Source: DALYDK01 sp031973215
GTDB taxonomy: Bacteria > Patescibacteriota > Saccharimonadia > Saccharimonadales > CAIOMD01
Direction: 5' to 3'
Assembly: GCA_031973215.1 (NCBI GenBank)
Contig: DALYDK010000001.1
Location: 62,001-126,000, forward strand
Length of the DNA stretch: 64,000 nucleotides
In this document: positions 24,920 through 32,799 of the stretch, piece after piece
Layout: every line of letters starts with the position of its first letter
Position numbering within the stretch: the first letter of the stretch is position 1
The notes under the pieces: model-generated
Told to the model about the DNA's origin: nothing
Databases searched by the model: none
Seen by the model: the letters and a program-made list of their open reading frames with translations, nothing else
Program-made: the position numbers and the translations under genes

Positions 24920-26176
24920 CTATAAACCGGCCGTAGAATTTGTAGTATTTTGGGTGGCAAGCATTTCGGTTGCTTTCTGACTAGAAACTCTGGGAAGATT
25001 TATATAAAAAGTGCTGCCCTCCCCTGGTTGGCTATCAACCCAAATCCTTCCGTTATACATTTCAACTATTTTTTTGCAAATAAAAAGTCCAAGGCCTGTT
25101 CCGCCTATTGCTCTTGTTGCGCTATTGTCAACTCGGTAGAATTTTTCGAATAAATGTCCAATATCTTCTTTTGGTATTCCTTGACCGGTATCTTTAATTT
25201 GTATTTGGACCACTCTGTCATCTCCTGTAATGCCAATTGTTACTTTGCCAGTTTCAGTGTACTTAATAGCGTTGTCAAAAAGGTTTGTTAGAACCTCTCT
25301 CATTCTGTCAGGGTCAACAATAGCGTAATACAAAGGCTTAACGACTTGGTGATCTCCTGGGTTGGTAGTTGAGGCATCTTGGCTGGCGCCCACTTGGTAT
25401 TCAAGCAACAAGCCCTTCTTTTCCGCGGTGAACTTCATTCCTTCTGTTAACTGTTCTAGGTATTCACCCATTTCTACGACTATAGGGTGATTAACCAATC
25501 TTCCGTCTTCGGCCTTGGCGCTAGTAAGTAGATCCTGGAATAGTTTACCCAAATGCTGCGTGCTCATATGTGCTTTACTTAGATACTCCCTGGCCTTGGT
25601 GTCTATGTGGCAAACCTTGTCGTTCATTGCTAGAGCTAAATATCCCTCTATAGCAGCTACTGGGGTCCGCATTTCATGGCTAGCGGTACTAATAAATTCG
25701 GCTCGGGCGGAATCTGCTTGCCTTTGTTCTGTGACATCTAGGAAAACCCCAATTAAACTAGTTATTGTTCCGCTTTGATCGACAAGCGGGTTAACGCTTA
25801 TAGATATTCCTATAGTTTTTGCTTCATCTTGAGAGCTTATGTTAGCGGTAGTATCTTTGATGATTGTTTTCTCAGATATAGCTCTTGAAAAAGGATCTAG
25901 CCCTGCCTGGTTGGGTTCATTTTTGTCATTTACAAACTTAAAAACAGCATCTGTAGACAGACCGACGGCATCTTCTTTTTTCCAGCCAGTAATTGCTTCG
26001 GCGCCAGGGTTGAACATAATAATATTTTTTTTTGCATCTAATAACACTACCCCGTCGGCAATAGAATTGATGATTATTTCGGAAAGAGCTTGGGCGTTCT
26101 TAAGACTGCTAGAAATTTTATCTGCTGCATTATCACTTGATTTGGTTGCTTTGTTCTTAAAAAATAGCATTCCCAC
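24920..26176 (-). CDS. PAS-domain sensor histidine kinase
   Basis: A 418-aa soluble kinase; no membrane segment is seen. A PAS/PAC domain covers about residues 30-150 (IINSIADGVVLLDAKKNIIMFNPGAE), HisKA has the phospho-acceptor H167 in SHEMRTP, and the HATPase shows NLFDNAIKYTETG (N box), DTGQGIPKEDIGHLFEKFYR and GGTGLGLFICKKIVE (G boxes). It should phosphorylate the receiver protein encoded next. Cytoplasmic location suggests an internal signal. Confidence 0.92.
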   Translation of the reverse strand: MGMLFFKNKATKSSDNAADKISSSLKNAQALSEIIINSIADGVVLLDAKKNIIMFNPGAEAITGWKKEDAVGLSTDAVFKFVNDKNEPNQAGLDPFSRAISEKTIIKDTTANISSQDEAKTIGISISVNPLVDQSGTITSLIGVFLDVTEQRQADSARAEFISTASHEMRTPVAAIEGYLALAMNDKVCHIDTKAREYLSKAHMSTQHLGKLFQDLLTSAKAEDGRLVNHPIVVEMGEYLEQLTEGMKFTAEKKGLLLEYQVGASQDASTTNPGDHQVVKPLYYAIVDPDRMREVLTNLFDNAIKYTETGKVTIGITGDDRVVQIQIKDTGQGIPKEDIGHLFEKFYRVDNSATRAIGGTGLGLFICKKIVEMYNGRIWVDSQPGEGSTFYINLPRVSSQKATEMLATQNTTNSTAGL

Positions 26177-26277
26177 CGTTTTTCTATTTGTAATTGTAAT
26201 GGATATGCTTTTATATTATCAAATTTAAATGCTTTACGGTTTTATTTTAAAGGCTTCGGTCTTGTAATCTATGTATT

Positions 26278-26937
26278 ATGGATAATTCAAAATACTCAAA
26301 CGAGCCTAAGGTAGATTATTGGGATTTTATTAATGATAACGATTTGAAGCTACTGCTAGAAGATATTCTTGATTCAAAAAACAGTAAAATAATATTAATT
26401 GATGGCAGGTCTGGAAGCGGAAAATCATATCTTGGTAATAAAATAGGAAATTTGCTTAAAGCACCTGTAGTGCATACTGATGATATTGCATGGAATAATC
26501 ATCCAATTAATTGGGATACAGAAATAAAGGAAAATATTATTAAGCCATGGCTAAATAATGAAAATATTGAATATAGACCAAAGGGCTGGAATGAAACTCG
26601 CAAGGGTGCAATTACTCTATCAAGAAGAAGTAAATTGTTAATTATAGAGGGCGTTGGTGCCGGCCGAATTAGTTTGAATACCAATAACTCAATACTTATT
26701 TGGGTTCAGGCTGATGCAGAAAAGGCTTTTCAGCGTGGAATATTGAGAGACATGAAGACAGAGCAGCGAACCAAAAGTGAGGCTGTAGCATTCTGGAACA
26801 ACTGGAAAATGTACGAAGACCCTTTTTTGGAAGAAGAAAAACCCTGGGAAAGGGCTGATATTGTAATAAATGGTGACGGCTATGGAGCTAACAAAAGTAC
26901 TTCTAAAATAACTCGTGGTCCTCTGTTTAGAAATTAA
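26278..26937 (+). CDS. P-loop nucleoside-kinase-like protein
   Basis: A 219-aa protein with a Walker A motif (IDGRSGSGKS, about residues 41-50), a following HTDDIAW stretch and an IIEGVGAGR strand, the arrangement of uridine kinase/nicotinamide-riboside-kinase-type P-loop proteins. The C-terminus is ordinary. Substrate is unknown; a nucleoside, or another small hydroxyl substrate, is likely. It is followed by the tRNA-Glu region. Confidence 0.65.
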   Translation: MDNSKYSNEPKVDYWDFINDNDLKLLLEDILDSKNSKIILIDGRSGSGKSYLGNKIGNLLKAPVVHTDDIAWNNHPINWDTEIKENIIKPWLNNENIEYRPKGWNETRKGAITLSRRSKLLIIEGVGAGRISLNTNNSILIWVQADAEKAFQRGILRDMKTEQRTKSEAVAFWNNWKMYEDPFLEEEKPWERADIVINGDGYGANKSTSKITRGPLFRN

Positions 26938-26954
26938 TTGAAGCAAATTGGTTA

Positions 26955-27033
26955 TTTAGTGTAAAATATTGTCTAGCTATGGTCTCATTGTCGGAGCGGT
27001 CTTGGACACCAGGTTCTCATCCTGGCAATCGGC
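26955..27033 (+). pseudogene. Disrupted tRNA-Glu copy with its own promoter region
   Basis: A 22-bp segment, 26955-26976, is identical to 27324-27345 upstream of the intact tRNA-Glu and carries the TAAAAT box. From 26981 the DNA matches the intact gene: GGTCTCAT, the D arm (GTC/GAC with a longer loop) and the entire anticodon arm with the CTC anticodon, to CAATCGG at 27027-27033. The T arm and 3' acceptor are then replaced by about 100 bp of structured, GC-richer sequence with perfect hairpins (AACTGCT/AGCAGTT near 27039-27056; AATTTAC/GTAAATT near 27112-27128). No functional tRNA can fold from it. Confidence 0.65.
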
Positions 27034-27175
27034 TGAAAACTGCTAGGCAGCAGTTCGCAAGGCCGGAAGCCTGGATGGCCAATGCCACCAAGCTGAGGCG
27101 GGCCCGACCAAATTTACGAAGTAAATTATGGGTGGGTCGATTCCGAATCGAGCCTTTATAATATAGTTAGCAAAT

Positions 27176-27310
27176 GGTCTCATCGTCTAAAGTGAGACAA
27201 GCCGGTCGGCTTGTTGCAAGGAAATCTACTCTTCAAAACTTGTTTTGAAAGATGTAGTTTTGGGGCCGCGCTAGCGTGGCGGAGCACCAGGCTGTTCTAA
27301 ATGATGATGA
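27176..27310 (+). pseudogene. Second tRNA-Glu remnant, split in the D loop
   Basis: GGTCTCATCGTCTAA at 27176-27190 is identical to the first 15 bases of the intact tRNA-Glu. Unrelated sequence follows, starting AGTGAGAC (27191-27198, which can pair back with GTCTCA) and containing AAGCC/GGCTT and CTTCAAAAC/GTTTTGAA hairpins. A short GCACCAGG stretch near 27285 resembles the intact gene just before its anticodon loop. No complete tRNA can be formed. Confidence 0.45.
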
Positions 27311-27350
27311 CTTGGTTAAGTAGTTTAGTGTAAAATATTGTCTAGTATTT

Positions 27351-27425
27351 GGTCTCATCGTCTAACGGTTAGGACACCAGGTTCTCATCCTGGCAATCGG
27401 GGTTCGATTCCCCGTGAGATCACCA
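27351..27425 (+). tRNA. tRNA-Glu (anticodon CTC)
   Basis: A complete cloverleaf: acceptor GGTCTCA with TGAGATC (one G-U pair), D stem GTC/GAC, anticodon stem CCAGG/CCTGG with loop TTCTCAT giving anticodon CTC, T arm CGGGG TTCGATT CCCCG, discriminator A and an encoded CCA end. A TAAAAT box lies at 27331-27336. An intrinsic terminator follows directly. Confidence 0.95.
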
Positions 27426-27461
27426 AAATAAAAACTCCAGCTTGTCTGGAGTTTTTATTTT
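27425..27461 (+). terminator. Intrinsic terminator after tRNA-Glu
   Basis: AAAAACTCCAG pairs perfectly with CTGGAGTTTTT around the loop CTTGT, and the A/T arms extend the helix; it has T-rich ends on both strands. Confidence 0.85.
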
Positions 27462-27598
27462 GGATTTTTCTTGCAGAGAAACCGTCAATCCAGCAATAAA
27501 TCACTCCAGCAAAGCCTGAATCCCTTTTTGACTTACCTTCTAACAAGAATTACCTTGGTATAATCAAGTTAAGAGTTAACTAAAAAAGGAGCAATTAA

Positions 27599-28804
27599 TT
27601 GGCTAAGAAGGTATGGCAAGCAGATGATAACGGCCTGCATCCGCTGGTAGAAGATTACACCGTTGGTAGTGACTATATTACAGACTTGCAGTTGCTTGAA
27701 TTTGATATTGAAGCATCAAAGGCACATTCTAAAATGCTATTAGCTCAGAAGATTTTGACCAAAGAAGAGTTTGGAAAGTTGACTACTGCCCTAGAGAAGC
27801 TTACTGTTTTGGTACAAGAAGGTAGCTTCAAGATAGATAAAAGCCAAGAAGATGGACATACCGCTATCGAGCAATATTTAACAGATGAGTGTGGCGAGGC
27901 TGGTAAAAAAATACATACAGGCAGAAGCAGAAACGATCAGTCGCTGGTGATGACCCGTCTGTTTAGCAAAAAAATCTTATTAGAAATAGAGAAAGATATA
28001 AAACAGTTAGTAAAAGCCTATGAAGCAGCCATAAAACAGTTTGGAAAAGAACCAATGCCTGGCTATACACACATGCAAAAAGCAATGCCTACAACGATAG
28101 GTACTTGGCTGGGTGCCTATAAAGACGGTTTTTCAGATGTTGCTAATTATTTACCATCCACACTTGATTACATTAATCAAAATCCACTAGGTTCAGCATC
28201 GGGTTTTGGCATAACTAATTTTGCTAATCAAAGAGATTTAACAACTAAAGAGCTAGGCTTTGGTAAAACTCAGGAAAACCCTATTTACTGCGGAATTTCT
28301 AGAGGTTTATTCGAGAATGTTGTTCTTCAGAGCTTGTCACCTGCTATGGTTTTAGCCGGAAAATTTGCCAATGATATGCTGTTGTTTACTACTAGTGAAT
28401 TTGGTTTTGTGAGTCTGCCAAGCCAATACACAACTGGGTCTTCTATAATGCCCCAAAAACGAAACTATGATGTGTTTGAAATAATGCGTGGTAACTCTAA
28501 GCTTTACCACACCCTTCAACTACAAATTCAGGATATTATTCTTGGCTTTGGCACTGGTTATCAGCGTGATCTACAACTTACCAAGAAATCATTTATAGAT
28601 GCTATAAACTTATGCAAGCAAACAATTATTTTACTAAGTGAGCTAGTTGCGAACTTGCAGTTCAATAAAGAACGCCTAGAATCTGCCATGACAGAAGATT
28701 TATTTGTGACTAATAAAGTGTACGATTTAGTAAATGACGGAATGTCATTTAGAGAAGCCTATAAAACCGTTAAAAAGAAGTATTTTGACAACATCCAGGG
28801 TTAA
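27599..28804 (+). CDS. argH: Argininosuccinate lyase-family protein
   Basis: A 401-aa member of the fumarase/argininosuccinate lyase superfamily. Seen: EDGHTAIEQYL, the KKIHTGRSRNDQ motif, MPGYTHMQKAMPTT and the signature GSSIMPQKRN. It is shorter than typical ArgH (about 460 aa), with a reduced C-terminal domain ending KKKYFDNIQG. The start is TTG at 27599 with GGAG 10 nt upstream. No argG, argF or arginine deiminase gene is nearby, so it may work alone on a scavenged substrate or reach other arg genes elsewhere. The superfamily is certain; the exact substrate is less so. Confidence 0.85.
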   Translation: MAKKVWQADDNGLHPLVEDYTVGSDYITDLQLLEFDIEASKAHSKMLLAQKILTKEEFGKLTTALEKLTVLVQEGSFKIDKSQEDGHTAIEQYLTDECGEAGKKIHTGRSRNDQSLVMTRLFSKKILLEIEKDIKQLVKAYEAAIKQFGKEPMPGYTHMQKAMPTTIGTWLGAYKDGFSDVANYLPSTLDYINQNPLGSASGFGITNFANQRDLTTKELGFGKTQENPIYCGISRGLFENVVLQSLSPAMVLAGKFANDMLLFTTSEFGFVSLPSQYTTGSSIMPQKRNYDVFEIMRGNSKLYHTLQLQIQDIILGFGTGYQRDLQLTKKSFIDAINLCKQTIILLSELVANLQFNKERLESAMTEDLFVTNKVYDLVNDGMSFREAYKTVKKKYFDNIQG

Positions 28805-28875
28805 TAATGTATTACGGTCTATTGAGTTTATTAATGAAAATATAGAATGAATATTTATAAGGAATCGAAAGTATA

Positions 28876-29544
28876 ATGAAACACAAAATCGCCGTAATTT
28901 TTGATATGGACGGAGTTATCGTCGATAGCGTAGGTTATAATTGGCGGCTAAATAATACTATCCTCTGTAACTACGGTATAAAAATCACAGATGAAAAATT
29001 ATTTAAGTATATTGGCAGGAATCTGCAGGACCAAATAGATGCAATAAACAGAGATTATAAAGTAAACATAAATTATAAAAGCTTTTCAGATTCACTTGCT
29101 GAGCTTAAGAAACAGCAAAAAAGACTTCCAGAGCCAATGTCTGGCGCAGTCAAGCTTATAGAAAATATCAATAAAATTGGAATTGATATGGCAATTGGTA
29201 CGAGCAATAGCCGGCAAAATGTTGATGCCGTATTAGTGAAAATGGGACTACAAAGCATTTTCAAAGTAATAGTTTCCAAAGAAGATGTCATAAATCACAA
29301 ACCAGACCCAGAGGTTTACGTAAAGTGTGCAATGTTACTAGGTTACGATAGTACTAATTGTATTGTCATTGAAGACTCCCCTTCTGGCATATCAGCCGCT
29401 AAGAATGCAGGTGTTGCCTGTATAGCTGTTAAAACCAAATATTGTAGGCTAAGCGATCTTTCAGGGGCCGATATCATTGCAGATTCTTTAGAGGACCAAA
29501 AAATAATTCAGTTCGTTAAATCGTTTTCAAACCAAACAAAGTGA
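28876..29544 (+). CDS. HAD-superfamily phosphatase, beta-phosphoglucomutase-like
   Basis: A 222-aa HAD hydrolase. Motif I is IFDMDGVIVDS (nucleophile and acid Asp), motif II lies at IGTSNS, motif III is the Lys near VSKEDVINHKPDPEVY, motif IV is IEDSPSGISAAKNAG. The helical cap between motifs I and II is the subfamily I type found in beta-phosphoglucomutase and phosphoglycolate phosphatase. Substrate is unknown. Preceded by an AAGGA site. Confidence 0.85.
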   Translation: MKHKIAVIFDMDGVIVDSVGYNWRLNNTILCNYGIKITDEKLFKYIGRNLQDQIDAINRDYKVNINYKSFSDSLAELKKQQKRLPEPMSGAVKLIENINKIGIDMAIGTSNSRQNVDAVLVKMGLQSIFKVIVSKEDVINHKPDPEVYVKCAMLLGYDSTNCIVIEDSPSGISAAKNAGVACIAVKTKYCRLSDLSGADIIADSLEDQKIIQFVKSFSNQTK

Positions 29545-29576
29545 CTACTGTATCTATAGGACACATTCATTCGACA

Positions 29577-30221
29577 TTACATCAAATCAAGTAGTTTGCG
29601 AATAAATGTTTTTCTTGGAACGGTATCGGCCGTCTGTGTTTCAGAATTTAGTTTTATATCGGGTGCGTTTGAGGACAAATCGGACACATTGACCGCAGGT
29701 CTGAATAGTCCTTCGGAAGGACTAGAGCTGCGAGCTGTCTTACTTTCTATTTTTCCATTTTTGGTATGAACACTAATAACAGCGGGTTCAGGGTAACCCA
29801 TATAATCTAAATAAAAACCCGAATCGGTAAGAAGTGTACTAGTTAGTTGGTCTGGTAGCTCTTTATTAGATGACTTAAGGCTTTCGCACAATGCTTTATA
29901 CACGCTCAAGCTCATTGATTTACTGGTGTCTATTTTTAGACCATCCATATCTACAACAATCATTTCAGTGCGGACCCCTTCGCCTACGATATCGTCAAAA
30001 CTCATACTCTTTCTATCATCTCTTAAAAGTTCGATACCGCTCTGCTGATTGTAGACCAAGTAAGTATCTACCTGTCCTAGTTCGTTAGCTACTTCTACTA
30101 CGGAAAAATCATCAGGCGAACAACTGAACTTTTTTGCCAGTATTTCTTTAAATTTAATTAGTGTACTTTCAAGATATAATTCTTTTTTTGGTAATGACTC
30201 TGATGGAATGATACTATTCAT
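29577..30221 (-). CDS. Hypothetical protein
   Basis: A 214-aa protein from the ATG at 30221 (an in-frame upstream Met at 30239 is less likely). No membrane segment, signal peptide or domain I recognise. It has an ordered part (about 20-150; includes VANELGQVDTYLVYN and SGFYLDYMGYPEPAVISV) and a Ser-rich, probably disordered C-terminus with a basic end (PRKTFIRKLLDLM). Convergent with the HAD gene, 32 bases away. Confidence 0.5.
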   Translation of the reverse strand: MNSIIPSESLPKKELYLESTLIKFKEILAKKFSCSPDDFSVVEVANELGQVDTYLVYNQQSGIELLRDDRKSMSFDDIVGEGVRTEMIVVDMDGLKIDTSKSMSLSVYKALCESLKSSNKELPDQLTSTLLTDSGFYLDYMGYPEPAVISVHTKNGKIESKTARSSSPSEGLFRPAVNVSDLSSNAPDIKLNSETQTADTVPRKTFIRKLLDLM

Positions 30222-30415
30222 AATTATATTATACACCAATTATTTAAAAAAGTCAAGTATATGTCACGGCCAGTTTGGCACACAGTACTAGTTTGCGCTA
30301 ATTTAAGAAAACTACAAACTATTAGTCGAATTGCATGATTTTTATCTCATTAGTTAATATTTTTAGTTGTGCTTCTGTGTATGTTCGCCTTTTAGTAATT
30401 GTGTAGAATATAACC

Positions 30416-30451
30416 ACCGAAAAGAAGTATTTTGACAATTTAGACAGATAG
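30416..30451 (+). pseudogene. Short remnant resembling the 3' end of argH
   Basis: A 19-bp stretch at 30420-30438 is identical to 28773-28791 inside the argH end. In frame it reads TEKKYFDNLDR then stop, next to KKKYFDNIQG then stop in the intact gene. No more argH sequence precedes it; a stop codon lies four codons upstream. It looks like the tail of a deleted second argH-like copy; chance similarity is possible because the match is short. Confidence 0.35.
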
Positions 30452-30484
30452 TTTTAGGATTATAAAATAACTAAGATTGGTCTT

Positions 30485-30778
30485 ATGAAACAAAAAACCA
30501 AAGAACAACTTCAGGGCGTTATACAGGAAAGAGGAATCGAGAAAGCGGCACGCCGACTTGGCCAAATGCTTTTTAGTAATGATAGTGAAGAAGCAATAAT
30601 TACTTTAAGGGACGGAGAGGTATTTGTTGATAATAATCGCCTTACAGCCTTGGCTGAACAATCTTTTGCTAATTTAGGTTCTACTGCTCCTGACCAGGTT
30701 ATAGCTGTCGCTACGCTCATGTTAGAGAGCCTAAAAGGAGCCCTAGAATCTATAGAGCCTGCCAGTGAAGATTCTTGA
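30485..30778 (+). CDS. Small hypothetical protein, 97 aa
   Basis: A 97-aa, mainly helical, acidic protein with no membrane segment (IEKAARRLGQML, then SEEAIITLRDGEVFVD, then DQVIAVATLMLESLKGALE). A TATAAAAT-like box lies about 20 nt upstream; no clear ribosome-binding site is seen. No family recognised. Start codon ATG at 30485. Confidence 0.5.
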   Translation: MKQKTKEQLQGVIQERGIEKAARRLGQMLFSNDSEEAIITLRDGEVFVDNNRLTALAEQSFANLGSTAPDQVIAVATLMLESLKGALESIEPASEDS

Positions 30779-30886
30779 AAACCCTAGTATATTTTTTGCC
30801 TCTTTAACAGCCTAAGATGGTATATATTTTTTATAATGATTATGGTATAAATAAGTTATCCATTCAAAAACAAAAAAGGATAAAAA

Positions 30887-31030
30887 ATGCAGCCAGATAC
30901 ACCCGAAAAACCAAAAGTTTTAGATAACTTTCCTACTCCTTACGAAGATTTAGATGAAATAATTGCCAACGCTAGTACAAATATTGCCGGAGATTTAGTT
31001 AACAAAGACCTCGAAGCAACCACTGAGTAA
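30887..31030 (+). CDS. Very small hypothetical protein, 47 aa
   Basis: ATG at 30887 with AAGGA six bases upstream, 47 codons, TAA at 31028-31030. Sequence is acidic and helical at the end (PYEDLDEIIANASTNIAGDL). A possible terminator hairpin (CATCA/TGATG followed by TTTT) lies at about 31039-31058. Architecture (good ribosome-binding site, tiny frame, hairpin) parallels the 58-codon gene at 856, although the two proteins are not visibly similar. Confidence 0.45.
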   Translation: MQPDTPEKPKVLDNFPTPYEDLDEIIANASTNIAGDLVNKDLEATTE

Positions 31031-31058
31031 TTAGAGCCATCATTGTTGGTGATGTTTT

Positions 31059-31122
31059 AGCACTTATTTTTGGTATAATTTAAGTAGTTGTGTAAGTGCT
31101 GGTATTTGCCTTCTTACTTACA
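31059..31122 (+). promoter_or_regulatory. Promoter with overlapping inverted repeats upstream of the polymerase genes
   Basis: TATAAT at 31074-31079 lies between the arms of a perfect inverted repeat, AGCACTTA (31059-31066) and TAAGTGCT (31093-31100). The second arm overlaps TGTAAGT (31091-31097), which can instead pair with ACTTACA (31116-31122). The first repeat may be an operator; in RNA the second gives a leader hairpin. No LexA-type box is evident. Confidence 0.4.
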
Positions 31123-31243
31123 GACTTTATTTTTCAGATAGGTAAACTGCGGTCCCTGCCATATCTTATAAGTCAATCTCTTTACTAATTTTTTAAATTA
31201 GACAATTCTTTTTAAAATAACTCTCTTAAAAAAGGATTTTAGT

Positions 31244-31516
31244 ATGAACGATGGTGTAGTTTTAATTAATAAACCGGTTAGTGTGGCTGTTATATATGAA
31301 AAAAACGGTGACATTAACTCTATGTGCATGCCAAAAAAAATGCATTATAGTGGTCAAGAAATCATTTTTACCGAGCTAGGGTTACGGCACCCCACCCAAA
31401 AGGGAAAACGCATGGTACATGTTTTTGATATGAGCGATGGGCTTCATGACTACCGCCTAGAGTTTGATGCCGAGCGCTTAACTTGGGTTTTAATATCGAT
31501 GCTTTCGGGGAGCTAG
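31244..31516 (+). CDS. Small protein paired with a Y-family polymerase (DUF6504-like)
   Basis: A 90-aa protein ending 1 base before the polymerase gene. The pattern PVSVAVIYEKNGD, then YSGQEIIFTELG, then MVHVFDMSDGLHDYRLEFD and a final W-V-L segment resembles the small beta-rich domain (DUF6504-like) found next to or fused with ImuB/DinB-type polymerases in Actinobacteria. The family name is tentative; the tight pairing suggests an accessory subunit for translesion synthesis. An AAAGGA site lies 9 nt upstream. Confidence 0.5.
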   Translation: MNDGVVLINKPVSVAVIYEKNGDINSMCMPKKMHYSGQEIIFTELGLRHPTQKGKRMVHVFDMSDGLHDYRLEFDAERLTWVLISMLSGS

Positions 31517-31517
31517 A

Positions 31518-32768
31518 ATGCATATGCAAGATTTAAACCCCGAAAGGCCTAAAATTATGCATATAGATCTTAATAGTGCATTTGCTAGCACCGAGCAGCA
31601 ATCTCGCCCTACCCTGCGTGGCCGACCGGTTGGGGTAACTAACAGAATATCTAAAAATTGTTGCATGATTACCGTTTCTTATGAGGCAAAGGCCGTTGGC
31701 GTGAAGGTTGGCATGGGCCTAAAAGAAGCTAGGGCTATTTGCCCAGATATTTTTGTCGTAGAATCTGACCCGCCGAAATATCATCATATGTATAAAAAAA
31801 TAGCCGGAATAATGCAAAGCTATAGCCCCTTGGTAGAAATGAAAAGCATAGATGAAGGTATTATAGATTTTACTGGCACAACCAATAAAAAAAGTCTGGT
31901 AGATATTGGTTTAGAAATTAAAAACCGGGTCAAGCAAGAAATGGGTTGCTATATGAGAGTTAATATAGGCATTGGTCCTAATAGGTTTTTGGCCAAGCAG
32001 GCTGCTGGTTGGCATAAGCCAGACGGGCTTGATGTGCTAGATGCTAAAAACGTAATTGATTACTATAAAATAATTAACTTAGTTGACATAACCGGCATTG
32101 CCAGCCGTTATGAGGCTCGCTTGAATGCTGCGGGCATATACACTCCTCTGCAGTTTTTTGGTGCTAGCAGTAAGTTTCTGCAAACTAGAGTTTTCGGTGG
32201 AATTGTCGGAGACCATTGGCATAAAAGACTAAGAGGATATGAGATAGATGACAGACCTACCAGGTTGGGTATTGTTGGCCGGCAGTGGGTTTTAAGTAAG
32301 CCCAGCAATGAAGATAGTTTTATATTGCCCTGCTTTCATTATTTGTGTGAAACAACTGGTAAAAAACTTCGCTATAACAGTGTTGATGCTCGTGGAGTTT
32401 TGGTTTGGGCTCGTTTTACAAATGGGCAAGGCTTTGTTCTTAGAAAAATGTTCAAAAGCTCTTTTTATACAGATAAAGAAGTTTATAGGCGGGCGCTACT
32501 TCTTTTTAACAGGCGCCCCCGGCACATGAAAGTTCAAACAATGGGCATTTCATGTTATGGGCTGAGTCCATCAAAAAGAAGTCAACTTAGTATGTTTGAG
32601 TCTTTTAATAAAGAGCAGTGGCTAACAGAGGCGGTAGACGAAATTAACGATAGGTACGGCAATTTTACTATTTGTTCTGCTAACGCTATGGCGGGAAAGC
32701 AATTGGTTAAGCAAAAAATTCCCTTTGGGGGAACCAAATACTTTGAGCTTTTGCTAAAACGCGCCTAA
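31518..32768 (+). CDS. Y-family translesion DNA polymerase (DinB/ImuB-like)
   Basis: A 416-aa protein. Palm residues are present: the first Asp in MHIDLNSAFAS (the usual DxD is DxN here, with a Phe at the steric-gate position) and the DE pair in KSIDEGIIDFTG. SYEAKAVGVKVGM and the little-finger domain follow (about 240-360). The catalytic Asp and DE pair suggest it is active, unlike ImuB. No beta-clamp motif stands out at the C-terminus. It copies past DNA lesions with low fidelity. Co-transcribed with the small partner upstream. Confidence 0.85.
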   Translation: MHMQDLNPERPKIMHIDLNSAFASTEQQSRPTLRGRPVGVTNRISKNCCMITVSYEAKAVGVKVGMGLKEARAICPDIFVVESDPPKYHHMYKKIAGIMQSYSPLVEMKSIDEGIIDFTGTTNKKSLVDIGLEIKNRVKQEMGCYMRVNIGIGPNRFLAKQAAGWHKPDGLDVLDAKNVIDYYKIINLVDITGIASRYEARLNAAGIYTPLQFFGASSKFLQTRVFGGIVGDHWHKRLRGYEIDDRPTRLGIVGRQWVLSKPSNEDSFILPCFHYLCETTGKKLRYNSVDARGVLVWARFTNGQGFVLRKMFKSSFYTDKEVYRRALLLFNRRPRHMKVQTMGISCYGLSPSKRSQLSMFESFNKEQWLTEAVDEINDRYGNFTICSANAMAGKQLVKQKIPFGGTKYFELLLKRA

Positions 32769-32799
32769 ATGTAAGAATAAATGATAAAATCAATTTGTT

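Noticed and set aside
26979..27161. A 60-codon frame over the first tRNA-Glu copy
   Set aside because: It reads through tRNA sequence and hairpins, and the product is Arg/Trp/Ser-rich and not protein-like.
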